DNA of 5,518 nt from Candidatus Saccharimonadota bacterium (GTDB lineage Bacteria > Patescibacteriota > Saccharimonadia > Saccharimonadales > Saccharimonadaceae), in assembly GCA_900556355.1 (NCBI GenBank), contig UNSP01000026.1, positions 1 to 5,518 of the forward strand, written 5' to 3'. Made by a program: the position numbers and the translations under genes. The notes beneath the pieces are model-generated. The model did no database searches. It was given only the letters and a program-made list of their open reading frames with translations, and was not told the DNA's origin. Of the stretch, positions 5,058-5,518 are shown one piece after another. Within the stretch, counting starts at the first letter, position 1. The number at the start of each line of letters is the position of its first letter.

Positions 5058-5518
5058 ATGCCAATTTTTGAATATTTGCTTGTCAATAAAAAGAAAGAAA
5101 CCGTCTCTTCAACGATTGAAGCAGCTGACAAACTATCTGCCATTAATAATTTGAGGTCACGCGGACAATTGATAAAAATTGAAGAAAAAGGCGCAAAAAA
5201 AGAGCTTAGTTTTTCTTTCGGCAAGAAAAAGAAAGGTGCCAAGACTGAAGAATTGGTGATGTTTACTCGTCAATTAAGCGCCATGGTTTCAGCTGGCGTT
5301 CCTATTCTTCGTTCCCTTAACTCTATGGCAAAACACGCCGAAAGCGCTAACTTTCGAGACACGATCAACGCCGTTATTAAAGATATTGAAGGCGGCATGT
5401 CTTTTGCGGATGCTCTGAGCAAACATCCAGAAACCTTCAATGATATTTACGTGAACATGGTTGCCGCGGGTGAAACTGGAGGTATTTTGGATGACATTCT
5501 AAAGCGATTTCTCTTACT
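5058..5518 (+). CDS. pilC: PilC/GspF-family inner-membrane platform protein, N-terminal part (cut by window edge)
   Basis: PilC is the polytopic inner-membrane platform on which PilB acts during pilus assembly. The 153 visible residues begin MPIFEYLLV with a lysine-rich linker (about 41-63), then the first T2SSF cytoplasmic domain. Diagnostic segments are FTRQLSAMVSAGVPILRSL (69-87), GGMSFADALSKHPETF (112-127) and VAAGETGGILDDILKR (135-150). The membrane helices and second T2SSF repeat would lie to the right of the window. The ATG at 5058 has AAGGGAG (5044-5050) seven bases upstream, inside the end of pilB, so it is co-transcribed and probably translationally linked with pilB. The last few residues (KRFLL) differ from the usual KRLA-type continuation, but too few bases remain to judge a frameshift. 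Confidence 0.94.
   Translation, partial: MPIFEYLLVNKKKETVSSTIEAADKLSAINNLRSRGQLIKIEEKGAKKELSFSFGKKKKGAKTEELVMFTRQLSAMVSAGVPILRSLNSMAKHAESANFRDTINAVIKDIEGGMSFADALSKHPETFNDIYVNMVAAGETGGILDDILKRFLL

Noticed and set aside
5500..5518. Possible frameshift at the end of visible pilC (KRFLL instead of a KRLA-like continuation)
   Set aside because: Only a few residues remain before the window edge, so neither frame can be judged.

Overview
The window looks like ordinary bacterial chromosome, most likely from the Candidate Phyla Radiation (Patescibacteria) and possibly Saccharibacteria (TM7). This is inferred from three things: very tight gene packing with 1-4 base overlaps, a TsaB reduced to about half its usual length, and pilB-pilC beside RNase Y and t6A genes in an AT-leaning sequence. 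The phylum was not tested by any search. Shine-Dalgarno sites of the AAAGGA/GGAGG type show normal bacterial translation.

Layout. On the minus strand, 1-2231 holds a three-gene run read leftward: rny (RNase Y), then a Nudix hydrolase, then gpmA (2,3-bisphosphoglycerate-dependent phosphoglycerate mutase), which is cut by the left edge. Both junctions are one-base TAATG overlaps, so the three are probably one translationally coupled operon. It is served by a promoter at about 2350-2372 with a leader of about 110 nt. A second minus-strand pair, tsaE then tsaB (GTGA overlap), lies at 2385-3214 and belongs to the tRNA t6A37 pathway. On the plus strand, pilB (3275-5053) and the start of pilC (5058 to the right edge) encode the assembly ATPase and inner-membrane platform of a type IV pilus or related secretion machine.

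The 60-base gap between the divergent tsaE and pilB genes is the most notable noncoding piece. It is a near-symmetrical divergent promoter: both arms carry ATAGTAYAAT followed by ATAAGAGT just before the start codon, around a central T8 tract. On the tsaE side the -10 box sits six bases before a GTG start with no usable Shine-Dalgarno, which suggests a leaderless transcript.

Functionally the window joins RNA turnover (RNase Y), nucleotide-type housekeeping (Nudix), glycolysis (GpmA), tRNA modification (TsaE/TsaB) and surface pili (PilB/PilC). I see no mobile element, CRISPR array, tRNA or rRNA. No stretch over 300 bases lacks a gene. I found no wholly new system; the points of interest are regulatory architecture and reduced or variant protein forms.
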